64,000 nucleotides of DNA from Lactobacillus sp. ESL0701 (GCF_029433445.1 NZ_JAQTIC010000004.1:62001-126000); one strand, 5' to 3'. Shown: positions 1 through 10,471, numbered from the stretch's first letter. Numbers and translations are program-made. The notes: generated from the sequence alone by a model not told the origin.

Positions 1-2388
1 CGAACTCCAAAATCTGACTTAGCCCAATATCATGAAGGCTTACTATATGGTTCTGGTTGTCTGCAGGGTGACGTTTTTGTGGCGATGATGCAAAAAGGTT
101 ATGATGAGGCACGTAAAAAAGCCAAGTTCTATGATTATCTTGAGGTTCAACCACCGGCAAATTACGCGCAGATGATTGCGGATCATTTAATTAGTGATGA
201 AGCTGAACTAGAGGAAATTTTAACTAATATCTATAAGCTGGGGAAGGAATTAGATAAGCCAGTTGTGGCTACGGGGGATGCTCATTATGTTGAAGAACAT
301 GATGCCATTTACCGTACAATTTTGATTTCTGCTCAAAGAAGTAACCCAGACCGGAATAAACCGCAGCCTGACCTGCATTTTTATAGTACGCAGGAAATGT
401 TAGATGCTTTTAGTTTTCTGGGTGAAGCTGCTGCTAAGGAAATTGTCATTACTAATCCAAACAAGATTGCGGCGTTAACTGAAGAAATCGCGCCAATCAA
501 GGATGGTCTGTTCCCACCGCATATTGATAATGCTGATGAGGAAATGAAACGGCTGACTTACGATAAGGCTTATGAACTTTACGGTAAGCCACTACCTAAA
601 ATTGTTCAAGACCGGTTGGAAATGGAATTAAATTCGATTATTTCTAATGGTTATGCGGTTATTTATTTGATTTCACAGCGCTTGGTTGCCAAGTCGAATA
701 AGGACGGTTACTTGGTTGGTTCGCGGGGTTCTGTTGGTTCAAGTTTAGTTGCAACAATGTCTGGGATTACGGAAGTTAATCCACTGGCGCCGCATTATCG
801 CTGTCCACAATGTAAGTACTCCAAGTTCTTTGAAAATGGTGAATATGGTTCAGGCTATGACTTGCCTGATGATAAGTGCCCTAAATGTGGTACAGAATTA
901 GTCAAAGATGGGCAAGATATTCCGTTTGCGACTTTCTTAGGTTTCCATGGTGACAAGGTTCCTGATATCGATTTGAACTTTTCAGGTGACTATCAGCCAG
1001 TAGCACATAACTTTATTCGGGTTATGTTTGGACCGGATAATTCTTATCGTGCGGGAACAATCGCGACTGTAGCAGACAAGACCGCTTATGGTTATGCCAA
1101 GCACTATGATGAGGAAAAAGAGCTTAACTTACGTAGTGCTGAACTTGACCGGTTGGCAGCAGGAGTCAGTGGGGTTAAACGGACCACTGGGCAACACCCC
1201 GCGGGAATTGTTGTTGTTCCCGATGATATGGACATTTATGATTTTACGCCGGTTCAATATCCAGCTGATGATGTGCATGCAGCTTGGCTGACCACCCACT
1301 TTGATTTCCACTCAATTCACGATAACATTTTAAAATTTGATATTTTGGGTCATGATGACCCAACAATGATCAGAATGCTTCAAGATTTGTCGGGGATTGA
1401 TCCCTTAACGATTCCGCCAGATGATCCTGGTGTGATGTCGCTGTTTTCTAGTCCTAAGATTTTGGGCGTGAAGCCGGAACAAATTCAATCAGAAACAGGA
1501 ACATTAGGTGTTCCGGAATTTGGTACCAGATTTGTTCGGGGGATGCTTGAAGAAACAAAGCCGACGACGTTCTCTGAATTATTACAGATTTCCGGCTTGT
1601 CACACGGGACGGATGTATGGCTGGGCAACGCTGAAGAACTAATTAATGATGGAACTTGCAAGTTAAAAAATGTAATCGGTTGTCGGGACAACATCATGAT
1701 GGATTTAATCCACTGGGGTGTTAAGCCGGAAGTTGCGTTTTCAACAATGGAATCGGTGCGTCATGGTCGCGGAATTAGCGATGAGGATATGGCCGTTTTG
1801 AAGAAAAATGACAAGATTCCAGATTGGTATATCCCGTCATGTCTTAAAATCAAGTACATGTTCCCGAAGGCACACGCGACAGCTTATATCTTGATGGCGC
1901 TCAGAATTGCTTGGTTTAAAGTGTATTATCCTGAAATTTATTACACGGCTTACTTTTCTGTACGTGCAGATTTATTTGACTTAGTTGCCATGAGCCATGG
2001 CAAAAACACGGTCAAAAAAGCAATGGCTGATATTCAGAATAAGGGTAATGATGCTTCTGCTAAAGACAAGAGTCTATTGACAGTATTGGAAATTGCCAAT
2101 GAATGTTTGGAGCGGGGAATTAAAATTAAGATGGTTGACATCAATCAATCAGAAGCAACTAATTTTAAAATTCTCGATCAACATACAATTTTGGCACCAT
2201 TCAATGCCGTACCGGGATTGGGTAACAATGCGGCTAAGCAGATTGTTGCTGCTAGAACGGAACAAAAATTCTTATCAAAAGAAGATTTATCTAAACGAGG
2301 CAAAGTTTCGCAAACAATTATGGATTATTTGGAAGATAATGGGGTTTTGGAAGGAATGCCCGACCAAAATCAGTTATCATTATTTTAA
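1..2388 (+). CDS. polC: DNA polymerase III alpha subunit, PolC type (C-terminal part; gene starts upstream)
   Basis: This is the replicative polymerase of low-GC Gram-positives, acting at the replication fork. The frame is open from base 1, so the gene enters from outside the window; about 795 residues are present of a family usually near 1,430. Visible parts are the end of the PHP region ([10 protein letters not shown]), the [12 protein letters not shown] block, a four-cysteine zinc motif (CPQCKYS and CPKCG, bases about 800-895), and the catalytic [12 protein letters not shown] block near base 961. The protein ends in QLSLF, which fits the beta-clamp-binding consensus. A terminator follows directly. 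No frameshift was seen. Family assignment is secure. Confidence 0.97.
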   Translation, partial: RTPKSDLAQYHEGLLYGSGCLQGDVFVAMMQKGYDEARKKAKFYDYLEVQPPANYAQMIADHLISDEAELEEILTNIYKLGKELDKPVVATGDAHYVEEHDAIYRTILISAQRSNPDRNKPQPDLHFYSTQEMLDAFSFLGEAAAKEIVITNPNKIAALTEEIAPIKDGLFPPHIDNADEEMKRLTYDKAYELYGKPLPKIVQDRLEMELNSIISNGYAVIYLISQRLVAKSNKDGYLVGSRGSVGSSLVATMSGITEVNPLAPHYRCPQCKYSKFFENGEYGSGYDLPDDKCPKCGTELVKDGQDIPFATFLGFHGDKVPDIDLNFSGDYQPVAHNFIRVMFGPDNSYRAGTIATVADKTAYGYAKHYDEEKELNLRSAELDRLAAGVSGVKRTTGQHPAGIVVVPDDMDIYDFTPVQYPADDVHAAWLTTHFDFHSIHDNILKFDILGHDDPTMIRMLQDLSGIDPLTIPPDDPGVMSLFSSPKILGVKPEQIQSETGTLGVPEFGTRFVRGMLEETKPTTFSELLQISGLSHGTDVWLGNAEELINDGTCKLKNVIGCRDNIMMDLIHWGVKPEVAFSTMESVRHGRGISDEDMAVLKKNDKIPDWYIPSCLKIKYMFPKAHATAYILMALRIAWFKVYYPEIYYTAYFSVRADLFDLVAMSHGKNTVKKAMADIQNKGNDASAKDKSLLTVLEIANECLERGIKIKMVDINQSEATNFKILDQHTILAPFNAVPGLGNNAAKQIVAARTEQKFLSKEDLSKRGKVSQTIMDYLEDNGVLEGMPDQNQLSLF

Positions 2389-2390
2389 TT

Positions 2391-2426
2391 AAAAAGGTGC
2401 TTAGCTTTTGCTAAGCACCTTTTTGC
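2391..2426 (+). terminator. Rho-independent terminator after polC
   Basis: A 13-bp stem AAAGGTGCTTAGC with a TTTT loop and its exact complement is followed by a T run. It lies 3 bases after the polC stop. Confidence 0.9.
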
Positions 2427-2458
2427 GTTAAGAGTAACTTTAAGGAGGTTGAAGAAAA

Positions 2459-2854
2459 ATGTTATCAATCAAAGAAGCAAAGCAGATTATCGAAAATTTT
2501 GCTAATTCAAACAACAATACTCAAGCTTTAACGACTAAGCGGTCATTTTTTACAACCAAAAAGATTGCCAATCAGATTGCTTTTCCTAATCAAAAGCAGC
2601 ATTGGCTGGATTATTTGACTGAAATAGAGCAGAAAGATGGACCTGAAAAAGATTTTAAGTATGCTTATAACCACGTTCACTGTGCGCCGATGCTGTGCTA
2701 CTTGGCTAATCAATTGAATATTAAGACTGAAAAGGCCGAAAAAGACATTGCCGACCAGCACTTGCAAATGATGAGTGAAGCTAAAAAGTTCCGCGATAAT
2801 TATCTTTCATATTCAGATGTCGAAGCGGCAATGAATAAATTACTTGGACGTTAA
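2459..2854 (+). CDS. Hypothetical protein, 131 aa
   Basis: I do not recognise this protein. It starts with ATG 10 bases after a strong TAAGGAGGT ribosome-binding site, which supports translation. It is soluble and mainly helical in appearance, rich in Lys, Asn and Gln, with no signal peptide, membrane segment or catalytic motif I can name. A central HVHCAPMLCYLANQ segment holds two His and two Cys. It lies between two terminator hairpins, so it is probably transcribed alone. A small lineage-specific cytoplasmic protein is likely. The function is unknown. Confidence 0.75.
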   Translation: MLSIKEAKQIIENFANSNNNTQALTTKRSFFTTKKIANQIAFPNQKQHWLDYLTEIEQKDGPEKDFKYAYNHVHCAPMLCYLANQLNIKTEKAEKDIADQHLQMMSEAKKFRDNYLSYSDVEAAMNKLLGR

Positions 2855-2903
2855 ACTCAAACTGCCAAAAAAGGCGTTTAGTGGCAATAATTTGTTCTAT
2901 TAA

Positions 2904-2932
2904 TTGTGATTACTGCCAAAATATGATATAGT
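2904..2932 (+). promoter_or_regulatory. Promoter for the rimP-nusA-infB operon
   Basis: TTGTGA (2904-2909) and TATAGT (2927-2932) are separated by 17 bases. This would start a transcript near 2940, about 65 bases before rimP. Confidence 0.55.
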
Positions 2933-2958
2933 AAATAAGAAGTTCGGATAATTAATTC

Positions 2959-2988
2959 GAGTGAGCAGTTTTTTGCTCACTCTTTTTA
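2959..2988 (+). terminator. Terminator-like hairpin in the rimP leader (possible attenuator)
   Basis: A 9-bp perfect stem GAGTGAGCA/TGCTCACTC with a 6-base loop and a trailing TTTTTATT lies between the predicted promoter and the rimP ribosome-binding site. It therefore sits inside the leader rather than after a gene. It could attenuate the operon, or end read-through if the true promoter is elsewhere. Confidence 0.6.
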
Positions 2989-3004
2989 TTACGGAGGAAA
3001 ATAT

Positions 3005-3478
3005 TTGGCGAAAGTTACAGATCTTGTTCTTACAGAAATTGAACCGATAATTGCGCAGCGCAGCGATGAATTGGTGGACATTGAATACGTAAAAGAAAAA
3101 GGCCAAAATTATTTAAGAATATATGTTGACCGTGAAAACGGAATTGATATGGATGAAATTGTTGGGCTTAGTGAATTAGTTTCAGCTAAACTTGATGAGA
3201 TTACGCCTGATCCATTCCCAGAACCTTACGTTTTAGAAATATCTTCACCCGGTGTTGAACGACCAATTAAGACGAAAAAGGATTGGCAAAAAGCACTTGA
3301 TAATTATATTCACGTTGGTCTTTATCAAAAGATTGATGGTGAAAAGAATTATGAGGGAACGCTCAAATCATTTAATGATGATGAAATCGAGTTAGAAATA
3401 AAGATTAAGACGAGACGGAAACGATTAACTATTCCTCGCAAGTTGATTGCAAATATCCGTTTTGCAATTGAATTTTAG
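3005..3478 (+). CDS. rimP: Ribosome maturation factor RimP
   Basis: RimP assists late assembly of the 30S subunit. The protein has 157 aa, the usual family length, with the typical N-terminal alpha/beta domain ([18 protein letters not shown]) and the conserved [12 protein letters not shown] motif near residue 80. TTG is chosen as start because it lies 7 bases after GGAGG and gives the normal N-terminus; no in-frame ATG fits. It is first in the nusA-infB cluster, in the order common to Firmicutes. nusA follows after 17 bases. Confidence 0.95.
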   Translation: MAKVTDLVLTEIEPIIAQRSDELVDIEYVKEKGQNYLRIYVDRENGIDMDEIVGLSELVSAKLDEITPDPFPEPYVLEISSPGVERPIKTKKDWQKALDNYIHVGLYQKIDGEKNYEGTLKSFNDDEIELEIKIKTRRKRLTIPRKLIANIRFAIEF

Positions 3479-3495
3479 AAAGGCTGATTAAACTT

Positions 3496-4752
3496 ATGTC
3501 TAAAGAAATGCTAGAGGCGTTTGCTACTTTAGAGAAGACAAAAGGTATCAAGCAAGACGTTATTGTCGAAGCAATTAAGGCAGCTCTTGTTGCTGCTTAT
3601 AAAAAGAACTATAATCAAGCTCAAAATGTTGAAGTTGAATTTGATGAACGTAAGGGTAACTTTAAGTTACTAGCAGTTAAAACTGTTGTTGATGAGGTTC
3701 ATGATGAACGCCTTGAATATAGTTTAAAGGATGCTTTAAATATCAATAAAGCTTATGAAGTTGGTGACGAAATCCGTTTCGAAGTTGTACCTAAAGACTT
3801 CGGTCGAATTGCTGCGCAAACAGCTAAACAAGTAATTATGCAGCATTTGCGTGAAGCAGAACGCAATCACATCATTGATGAGTATTCACAATACGAGGAT
3901 GAACTGATTACTGGTACGGTTGAAAGACGTGATAATCGCTTCGTTTATGTTAAAATTGGTAATGTTGAAGCTGTTATGCCGCATAATGACCAAATGCCTA
4001 ACGAAACTTACAATCCTCAAGACCAAATCCGTGTCCTCGTGACTCATGTCGGTTCTGACGCTAAAGGTGCACAAATTACAGTTTCACGGACTGCTCCTGA
4101 CATGGTTAAGCGTCTATTTGAGCAAGAAGTACCTGAAATTTTTGACGGTACCGTGGAAATTGTTTCAATTGCACGTGAAGCTGGCGATCGGACCAAGATT
4201 GCAGTGAAGTCAAACGATCCTAACATTGATCCTGTTGGTACTTGTGTTGGTCAACGTGGCGCACGGGTTCAAAATGTGGTTAATGAACTTGATGGTGAAA
4301 ATATTGATGTCGTTAAATACGAAGAAGATCCGTCAGACTTTATTGCCAATGCATTAAATCCAGCTGAAGTAATTGCTGTTCAATTTGGTGATAATGAAGA
4401 TGAGAAGAGTGCGCTGGTAATCGTTCCTGACTATCAATTATCACTAGCAATTGGTAAAAAAGGTCAAAACGTTCGCTTGGCTGCACGTTTAACTGGCTAC
4501 AAGATTGATATTAGACCAGAATCTGAAGTTGAATTCGTTGATGAAAGCAGCAAGGCTGCCAATGAAGACAATGAGGCAGCTGCAGAAACTGAAATTGCCA
4601 ATGCAGCTGATGAAAATACTGAAGATGTAGCAACCGAAACTGTTGCAGAAGAAGTCGAAGCTACTGATGATAATTTAGAAGCTGAAAATACTGCACAAGA
4701 GCAAGCAGATATAACTGAAACTGAGTCTGAAGAAGAATCAGACGAAGAATAA
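3496..4752 (+). CDS. nusA: Transcription termination/antitermination factor NusA
   Basis: NusA binds RNA polymerase and modulates pausing, termination and antitermination. The 418-aa protein shows the N-terminal polymerase-binding domain (residues about 1-125), an S1 domain (from about 132, ELITGTVERRDNRFVYVKIG), and two KH domains including DPVGTCVGQRGARVQ and LAIGKKGQNVRLAARLTGY. From about residue 347 the tail is an acidic low-complexity run of Glu, Asp, Ala, Thr and Asn. That tail replaces the C-terminal repeats of proteobacterial NusA and resembles other lactobacilli. The ribosome-binding site (GAAAGGCTG) is modest. Confidence 0.97.
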   Translation: MSKEMLEAFATLEKTKGIKQDVIVEAIKAALVAAYKKNYNQAQNVEVEFDERKGNFKLLAVKTVVDEVHDERLEYSLKDALNINKAYEVGDEIRFEVVPKDFGRIAAQTAKQVIMQHLREAERNHIIDEYSQYEDELITGTVERRDNRFVYVKIGNVEAVMPHNDQMPNETYNPQDQIRVLVTHVGSDAKGAQITVSRTAPDMVKRLFEQEVPEIFDGTVEIVSIAREAGDRTKIAVKSNDPNIDPVGTCVGQRGARVQNVVNELDGENIDVVKYEEDPSDFIANALNPAEVIAVQFGDNEDEKSALVIVPDYQLSLAIGKKGQNVRLAARLTGYKIDIRPESEVEFVDESSKAANEDNEAAAETEIANAADENTEDVATETVAEEVEATDDNLEAENTAQEQADITETESEEESDEE

Positions 4753-4770
4753 GTCTAGGGGTGAGTTCTT

Positions 4771-5067
4771 TTGAAAAAAAGAAAAATTCCAATGCGGAAA
4801 GATCTATTAACTGATACGATGCAACCCAAAAAAGAACTGGTCCGGATTGTGATTGACAAGGACAAAAATGTCACAGTTGATCCCAGTGGTAAAAAGCCAG
4901 GTCGTGGAGCTTATGTATCGTTAGATCCAAGTAAAATTAAATTTGCACAAGAAAAGGGCGTCTTAGAACGAAGTTTAGGGGCTAAAATACCAGATTCGTT
5001 TTATGAAGAGCTTTATTCCTATGTAGATCATCAAAAGGCAAGAAAAGAATTGTTTGGTGATAAATAG
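4771..5067 (+). CDS. ylxR: YlxR family RNA-binding protein (RnpM)
   Basis: This is the small YlxR/RnpM protein always found between nusA and infB in Firmicutes; in Bacillus subtilis it has been linked to control of RNase P. The 98-aa protein carries a basic patch and the GRGAYVSLDPS element. The usual start-proximal cysteine motif reads MRKDLLTDTMQPKKELVRI here, so the canonical CVxC-type cysteines are missing. It starts with TTG after AGGGGTGAG. ylxQ begins 2 bases after its stop, implying translational coupling. Confidence 0.9.
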   Translation: MKKRKIPMRKDLLTDTMQPKKELVRIVIDKDKNVTVDPSGKKPGRGAYVSLDPSKIKFAQEKGVLERSLGAKIPDSFYEELYSYVDHQKARKELFGDK

Positions 5068-5069
5068 AT

Positions 5070-5381
5070 TTGCAAAATAGACAAAAAGCATTAAATTTGC
5101 TGGGGCTGGCACAAAGAGCTGGAAAATTAGTTTCTGGGCTTGAGATTGTATTAGTTGGTCTTAAAGCAAAGCAAATAAAGGTAGTTATTTTGGCTAATGA
5201 TAGTCATGCCGATACAAGTGAGAAGATCACTAGAGCAGCTGAGCAGAATAACGTTCAAGTTATTACTGAATTTAACAGCGATGAGATTTCACATGCAATT
5301 GGTAAAGAACGCAAAGTGTTGGGCTTAACCGATGCGGGTTTTTGCAAGGCATTAGTACAAAAGATTAATGAAGGAGTGTGA
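5070..5381 (+). CDS. ylxQ: L7Ae-family ribosomal protein YlxQ
   Basis: A 103-aa L7Ae/L30e-fold RNA-binding protein, expected to bind kink-turn RNA. It shows the fold's [17 protein letters not shown]-terminus and [16 protein letters not shown] core. It starts with TTG, two bases after the ylxR stop and without its own clear ribosome-binding site, so it probably depends on translational coupling. Its 3' end overlaps the AAGGAGTG ribosome-binding site of infB. The biological role of YlxQ is not firmly established. Confidence 0.9.
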   Translation: MQNRQKALNLLGLAQRAGKLVSGLEIVLVGLKAKQIKVVILANDSHADTSEKITRAAEQNNVQVITEFNSDEISHAIGKERKVLGLTDAGFCKALVQKINEGV

Positions 5382-5385
5382 TTGG

Positions 5386-8043
5386 ATGGCTAAAAAAAGA
5401 ATTTACGAAATTGCAAAAGAATTAGACATCGATAATAAAGTTGTGGTTAAAAAAGCAAAGGACCTCGGCTTTGATGTTACAAATCATATGTCATCACTAG
5501 AAGATTCACAAGTAAGTCAATTAAAGGGTAGTTTCCATAGCTCCGCTCCCGCTAAAAAGCAAGAGAAGACTGCTAAGAAGAGCAGTAAAATCAAGGTTTC
5601 TGTTAATTCTATTCGTAAAAACGAGAAAAAACAGGATGGCGAAACTAGTAATAAAGCTAATAATCACCATAAAGGTAACCGTCGCTCAAATAATCGCGAT
5701 GATCGCAATCGCCACTCGCAAGAACGTAATCAGGATCGCCGCTCGAATAATACTAGCGCTCATTCTGCAAAGCCAGCAGCACAAGACTTACTTAAGCAGT
5801 TAAAGCAAAAGCAGCGTGTTGAACAAAGTAGTTTGAATAAGCAAGCTGATCAGGCACGTAAGGCTTATCATGAGCACTTGCAAAATCCTAAGACAACTAC
5901 TGAAGCTAGTGATCAGGCAACTGCAGCTAAACCAGTTGCTAAGCAAAAGACAACTGAAACAAAAGTTATTGGTCCGAAGATTATTAAGCCTTCGCCAGCA
6001 CGAATGAAGCAAAATAATGAACCAGCTGCTAAACAACAGCATGCAGTAACTGCTAATAATGCCGGTCCTGAACCAGTTAAGGAAGAAAAGCGTCGTGGTA
6101 ATGGATATACTTCACGTAATTCTGGTAAACCTGGTCGTAAGGGCAAAAATCAAGTTTTTGGTGGTGGCAATAATAACCATTCTGACCGTCAAGAAAGACG
6201 TAAGCGCAAGAATAAGCGTCGTCAGGTAGAACAAACACCTAAAAAGCAGCCTACTCAGAGAAAAGAACGACCATTACCAGAAACTTTGGTATATGAAGTT
6301 GGGATGAATGCTCAAGATTTAGGTAAAATTTTACACCGTGAACCAGCAGAAATCGTTAAGAAATTATTTATGCTGGGTGTAATGACCAACCAAAATCAAT
6401 CCCTTGATAAAGATGCGATTGAATTAGTCGCTGCTGAATATGGGATTAACGCCGAAGAAAAGGTTCACGAAGATATTTCTGATATCGATACTCTTTACAG
6501 CAAGCGAATGGAAGCTTCTAAGGAATCGAAGAACCAAATTAAGCGTCCACCAGTTGTTACGATTATGGGTCACGTTGACCACGGTAAAACAACTTTGCTT
6601 GACCGGTTGCGTCATACTCACGTTTCAGCTCATGAAGCCGGCGGAATTACCCAGAAGATTGGGGCATACCAAGTTCATGTTGACGATCACTTGATTACCT
6701 TCTTGGATACACCAGGACATGCTGCCTTTTCAAACATGCGTGAACGTGGGGCTGAAATAACTGACATCGTTGTCTTGGTTGTTGCTGCTGACGATGGTGT
6801 TATGCCGCAAACAATTGAAGCCATTGATCACGCTAAGAGTGCCAAGGTGCCAATCATTGTTGCAATTAACAAAATGGATGCACCAGGAGCCAACCCTCAA
6901 CACGTTACCGAACAGTTGATGAAATATAATTTGATTCCAGAAGATTACGGTGGCGACACAATCTTTGTTAACATTTCTGCTAAAACTGGTGATAATGTTG
7001 ATGAATTATTGCAAATGATTTTGCTGCAAGCTGACATGATGGAATTAAAGGCTGATCCTAAGCAACAAGCAATCGGTACGGTTGTTGAAGCCCGGCTTTC
7101 TCGTGGCCGCGGTCCAGTTGCCGACTTACTGATTCAACAGGGTACCTTGCATACAGGTGATCCAATCGTTGTCGGTAATCGCTTTGGTCGTGTTCGGGTA
7201 ATGACTAACGATCGTGGTCGGCAGATTGAAAAGGCGACACCTTCAATGCCAGTTGAAATTACTGGGTTGAATGATGTGCCTGAATCTGCTGATAAGTTAG
7301 TTGTCTTTGACGATGAAAAGACTGCTCGTAGTGTTGGTGAACAAAGAGCTCAACAAGCATTGCAACAATCACGTGAAAATGTCCAACATATTACTTTAGA
7401 TAATCTCTTTGATACAATGAAGAGAGAAAACATGAAGGAAGTTGACATTGTCTTAAAGGCTGATGTTCAAGGTTCAGCAGAAGCTCTGCAACAATCACTT
7501 GAAAAGATTGAAGTTGAAGGTGTTCGGGTTAACATTATTCACTCCGGTGTTGGTGCCGTAAATGAATCAGATGTTACCCTAGCTGGTGCTTCTAACGGCT
7601 TTATTATTGGGTTCAATGTTCGTCCAACTGCAACTGCTAAATCACAAGCAGAAGCTGATGGCGTTGATATTCGCCTTTACAGCATTATTTACAAGGCAAT
7701 TGATGACGTGAAGGCCGCTATGCAAGGTATGCTGGAACCAACTTATGAAGATAAGGTTGTTGGTAACTTGACTGTTCGTGAGACTTGGAAAGTTTCTAAG
7801 GTTGGGACAATTGCTGGTTCCTTTGTTGATTCAGGTTATGTTACTCGCGACTCTAGTGTTAACTTAATTCGTGACGGTGTTGTAATTTACTCAGGTAAGG
7901 TTGCATCACTTAAGCGCTTTAAGGATGATACCAAGATCGTTAAGCAAGGATTTGATTGTGGTTTGACAATTGAAGGCTACAATGACATTAAGATTGGCGA
8001 TCAGCTTGAAGCAATTGAGCAACAAGAGGTTAAGCCTAATTAG
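5386..8043 (+). CDS. infB: Translation initiation factor IF-2
   Basis: IF-2 is the GTPase that brings initiator tRNA to the 30S subunit. The start ATG at 5386 ([13 protein letters not shown]) lies 8 bases after AAGGAGTG; an earlier ATG at 5368 overlaps that site and adds six residues. The protein has about 885 aa: an IF2N helix-turn domain, a long basic region rich in Asn, Lys, Arg and Gln (residues about 55-290), then the G domain with [13 protein letters not shown] and NKMD, and domains II to IV. The long linker is typical of lactobacilli. All GTPase motifs are intact. Confidence 0.97.
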   Translation: MAKKRIYEIAKELDIDNKVVVKKAKDLGFDVTNHMSSLEDSQVSQLKGSFHSSAPAKKQEKTAKKSSKIKVSVNSIRKNEKKQDGETSNKANNHHKGNRRSNNRDDRNRHSQERNQDRRSNNTSAHSAKPAAQDLLKQLKQKQRVEQSSLNKQADQARKAYHEHLQNPKTTTEASDQATAAKPVAKQKTTETKVIGPKIIKPSPARMKQNNEPAAKQQHAVTANNAGPEPVKEEKRRGNGYTSRNSGKPGRKGKNQVFGGGNNNHSDRQERRKRKNKRRQVEQTPKKQPTQRKERPLPETLVYEVGMNAQDLGKILHREPAEIVKKLFMLGVMTNQNQSLDKDAIELVAAEYGINAEEKVHEDISDIDTLYSKRMEASKESKNQIKRPPVVTIMGHVDHGKTTLLDRLRHTHVSAHEAGGITQKIGAYQVHVDDHLITFLDTPGHAAFSNMRERGAEITDIVVLVVAADDGVMPQTIEAIDHAKSAKVPIIVAINKMDAPGANPQHVTEQLMKYNLIPEDYGGDTIFVNISAKTGDNVDELLQMILLQADMMELKADPKQQAIGTVVEARLSRGRGPVADLLIQQGTLHTGDPIVVGNRFGRVRVMTNDRGRQIEKATPSMPVEITGLNDVPESADKLVVFDDEKTARSVGEQRAQQALQQSRENVQHITLDNLFDTMKRENMKEVDIVLKADVQGSAEALQQSLEKIEVEGVRVNIIHSGVGAVNESDVTLAGASNGFIIGFNVRPTATAKSQAEADGVDIRLYSIIYKAIDDVKAAMQGMLEPTYEDKVVGNLTVRETWKVSKVGTIAGSFVDSGYVTRDSSVNLIRDGVVIYSGKVASLKRFKDDTKIVKQGFDCGLTIEGYNDIKIGDQLEAIEQQEVKPN

Positions 8044-8064
8044 TAATTTTACTGGGAGGAAAGT

Positions 8065-8427
8065 ATGAAGCACAGAATTGGTCGTGTTGAAGGAGAAATC
8101 CTCCGTGAATTAACCAAAATTTTGCGGAAAAATATTCGTGATCCGCGTGTCAATGATGTTACAATTACTGCGGTTGAATGTACTAATGATTTATCATATG
8201 CAACTATTTATTACAGTATTCTCTCTGAGAATCCTAAAAAAGAAGAAGAGGTTGCGGCCGGCTTAGAAAAGGCTAAAGGAATGATGCGGCACTTGCTCGG
8301 GCAAGTTCTGACGGTTTACAAAGTTCCTGAATTGATTTTTAAGCGCGACAACTCTGTTAAATATGGTAGTAAAATTGATAAGTTAATTGCTGATTTAAAA
8401 AAGCAAGAAGCAGATCGCAATAATTAA
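8065..8427 (+). CDS. rbfA: Ribosome-binding factor A
   Basis: RbfA is a KH-fold cold-shock factor needed for 16S rRNA 5'-end maturation on the 30S subunit. The 120-aa protein starts with MKHRIGRVEGEILREL and contains the diagnostic IRDPRVNDVTIT motif. A GGGAGGA ribosome-binding site precedes the ATG. It is the last gene of the rimP-infB transcript, since a hairpin terminator starts right at its stop codon. Confidence 0.96.
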   Translation: MKHRIGRVEGEILRELTKILRKNIRDPRVNDVTITAVECTNDLSYATIYYSILSENPKKEEEVAAGLEKAKGMMRHLLGQVLTVYKVPELIFKRDNSVKYGSKIDKLIADLKKQEADRNN

Positions 8428-8453
8428 AAAGAGCGCCTTTGTGGCGCTTTTTT
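8426..8453 (+). terminator. Rho-independent terminator after rbfA
   Basis: The stem AGCGCC/GGCGCT has a 5-base loop, A and T runs extend the stem, and six T residues follow. It ends the rimP-rbfA operon; some read-through to truB is likely because no clear promoter lies between. Confidence 0.85.
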
Positions 8454-8474
8454 AGTGAAAACAGGTTTTAAAAA

Positions 8475-9368
8475 ATGTTAAACGGAATTTTAGTAATTGA
8501 TAAGGCCAAGGGAATGACGAGCGCTGATGTCGTGTACCATTTGCGTAAGACCTTGCACATCAAAAAAATTGGTCATGCTGGAACGCTTGACCCTGATGTT
8601 ACTGGTGTATTGCCAATTGCAATTGGTCAGGCAACTAAGCTGATTGAATTAATGCATACCCAAAACAAAAAGTATGAAGGTACTGGTATTTTGGGCTATG
8701 CTACTGATAGCTATGATATTAGTGGCAAAACTTTGGTAACTAAGAGAGTAGCTGAACCAATTGCAGCAAGTGCAATTGAGCAAGGGATGCAGTCATTCAT
8801 TGGTAGAATTGAGCAGGTACCACCAATTTATTCAGCAGTACGTGTTAATGGCAAACACTTATATGAATATGCGCGTGCGGGAATTGAAGTTGAACGACCT
8901 AAAAGACAGGTTGATGTTCTAGCTTATGATTTAACAGGGCAGCCAACTTTTGATCTTGAAAAAGGTCAAGAAGAATTTAGTTTTGCAATTGAATGCAGTA
9001 AGGGGACGTATGTACGTTCATTAGTTAATGACTTAGGGCAGAAGTTAGGTGTTCCAGCTGTTATGAGTAAGTTGCGCCGGACAGCCAGTTCAGGATTTGA
9101 CCTTAATCAGGCAGTTAGTTTGGATGAAATTATTGCCGATCCAGCAAAAGCTGAACAACTAATCCAACCGATTGATGCCTTTTTTAAAGATTATCCGCAG
9201 GTTGACTTGACTACCAGTCAGTGGCTAAAAGTGAAAAATGGCGCGGCAATTGCTTTAGAAACTGATGCAAATAAGGTGGCATTACGATACAATAATAAGG
9301 TTAAGGCAATTTATCAAAAGGATGCAGAAAAGTACCGTCCCGACTTGATGCTCTTGCAAAATGAATAG
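8475..9368 (+). CDS. truB: tRNA pseudouridine(55) synthase TruB
   Basis: TruB converts U55 of tRNA to pseudouridine in the T loop. The 297-aa protein shows [18 protein letters not shown] at the N-terminus and [22 protein letters not shown], which holds the catalytic Asp, plus the YxxAR-type segment ([16 protein letters not shown]). Length is normal for the family. The ribosome-binding site before the ATG is weak. It is followed after 19 bases by ribF, the usual Firmicute pairing. Confidence 0.96.
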   Translation: MLNGILVIDKAKGMTSADVVYHLRKTLHIKKIGHAGTLDPDVTGVLPIAIGQATKLIELMHTQNKKYEGTGILGYATDSYDISGKTLVTKRVAEPIAASAIEQGMQSFIGRIEQVPPIYSAVRVNGKHLYEYARAGIEVERPKRQVDVLAYDLTGQPTFDLEKGQEEFSFAIECSKGTYVRSLVNDLGQKLGVPAVMSKLRRTASSGFDLNQAVSLDEIIADPAKAEQLIQPIDAFFKDYPQVDLTTSQWLKVKNGAAIALETDANKVALRYNNKVKAIYQKDAEKYRPDLMLLQNE

Positions 9369-9387
9369 GTGAAATGAAGGTCTTATT

Positions 9388-10317
9388 GTGCAAATTATCC
9401 ATTTAACTTATCCAGTTAAAGAAAATTTAATTCCAAGTAAAATCGTGTTAGCTTTAGGCTTTTTTGATGGTGTTCATCGCGGGCACCAGCACTTGATTGA
9501 ATTAGCGCGTACAACAGCACGCGAAAAGCAATTGCCACTTGTCGTAATGACATTTGACCGGCATCCAAAAGAAGTTTATCAAAATTCAAAGGTTGTTTAT
9601 ATTGATAGTCTAGATGAGAAGGCTTATAAGATGGAACAATTGGGTGTTGATTACCTACTTGTGATGCATTTTAATGCTGGCTTTAGTAAATTGTCAGCAC
9701 AGGAATTTGTTGATCAAATTATTGTTCGCCTCAAAGCGGATACTGTTGTTGCCGGCTTTGATTACACTTATGGTCCCAAAGACATTGCTAACATGAAGAA
9801 TTTTCCTAAATTTGCTAAGGGCAGGTTTAAAATTATTGATGTGCCAAAGCAAACTTATGATGGTCAAAAAATTGGTTCAACGGAAATTAGACGAGCAATT
9901 AGTAGCGGTGATATGAAGTTGGCAGCACAACTTTTAGGTTCACCCTATGTGATGTCTGGCATTGTCGGTCACGGTTTACGTAATGGTCACAAGCTGGGTT
10001 ATCCAACTGCTAATTTGGTTTGGACTGAGAACAAGGTTTTACCTAAAGTCGGCGTTTATGCGACTAAAACAAACATTGGCGGTAAATGGTATGATTCCAT
10101 GACCAGTGTGGGCTATAACGTTACCATTAATGAAGGCAAGCGTATTTTTATTGAATCTAACCTGTTTGGCTTTGATCAAGAAGCATACGGGGAAAAGATG
10201 ATTATCAAATGGTATAAGTATACGCGACGCGAAATTAAATTTGCTGATCTCGCAGAATTAAAAAAGCAAATGGCGCACGATGAAGCAGAGGTAAAGGCTT
10301 ACTTTGCTGACAAATAA
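9388..10317 (+). CDS. ribF: Bifunctional riboflavin kinase / FAD synthetase
   Basis: RibF phosphorylates riboflavin to FMN and adenylylates FMN to FAD in the cytoplasm. The 309-aa protein has the N-terminal nucleotidyltransferase domain (ALGFFDGVHRGHQHLI; STEIRR near residue 165) and the C-terminal flavokinase domain (GHGLRNGHKLGYPTANL). GTG is the start, preceded by GAAGG. The product is relevant to this genome because the window encodes two FAD/FMN enzymes and a nitroreductase. A strong terminator follows. Confidence 0.96.
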   Translation: MQIIHLTYPVKENLIPSKIVLALGFFDGVHRGHQHLIELARTTAREKQLPLVVMTFDRHPKEVYQNSKVVYIDSLDEKAYKMEQLGVDYLLVMHFNAGFSKLSAQEFVDQIIVRLKADTVVAGFDYTYGPKDIANMKNFPKFAKGRFKIIDVPKQTYDGQKIGSTEIRRAISSGDMKLAAQLLGSPYVMSGIVGHGLRNGHKLGYPTANLVWTENKVLPKVGVYATKTNIGGKWYDSMTSVGYNVTINEGKRIFIESNLFGFDQEAYGEKMIIKWYKYTRREIKFADLAELKKQMAHDEAEVKAYFADK

Positions 10318-10319
10318 AG

Positions 10320-10354
10320 ACTTCCACCTACCTTAAAAAGTAGGTGGAAATTTT
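10320..10354 (+). terminator. Rho-independent terminator after ribF
   Basis: A perfect 10-bp stem TTCCACCTAC/GTAGGTGGAA with an 8-base loop is followed by ATTTTT. It isolates the heat-shock operon from ribF. Confidence 0.9.
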
Positions 10355-10379
10355 TAATTGCTGGAAAATGTAAATATTT

Positions 10380-10406
10380 TTAGCACTCGGCTTGACTTTC
10401 TGCTAA
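10380..10406 (+). promoter_or_regulatory. CIRCE element 1 (HrcA operator, right arm degenerate)
   Basis: The left arm TTAGCACTC is a perfect CIRCE half. After 9 bases the right arm reads TTCTGCTAA, matching 6 of 9 positions of GAGTGCTAA. It overlaps the predicted -35 box TTGACT. Confidence 0.75.
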
Positions 10407-10419
10407 ATGCTAGTATCAT
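10392..10419 (+). promoter_or_regulatory. Promoter of the hrcA-grpE-dnaK operon
   Basis: TTGACT (10392-10397) and TATCAT (10414-10419) are 16 bases apart and lie between the two CIRCE elements, as expected for a vegetative promoter repressed by HrcA. Confidence 0.75.
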
Positions 10420-10427
10420 AATAATTG

Positions 10428-10454
10428 TTAGCACAAAAGATATGAGAGTGCTAA
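10428..10454 (+). promoter_or_regulatory. CIRCE element 2 (HrcA operator)
   Basis: TTAGCACAA, 9 bases, then GAGTGCTAA. The right arm is perfect and the left arm differs at the last two positions. It covers the expected transcription start, so HrcA bound here would block initiation. Confidence 0.9.
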
Positions 10455-10471
10455 AAGTGAGGGCGATATTT

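Noticed and set aside
10358-10471. N-terminal extension of HrcA
   Set aside because: The frame is open, but it covers the promoter and both CIRCE elements; the family start MLTERQEL at 10472 has its own ribosome-binding site.
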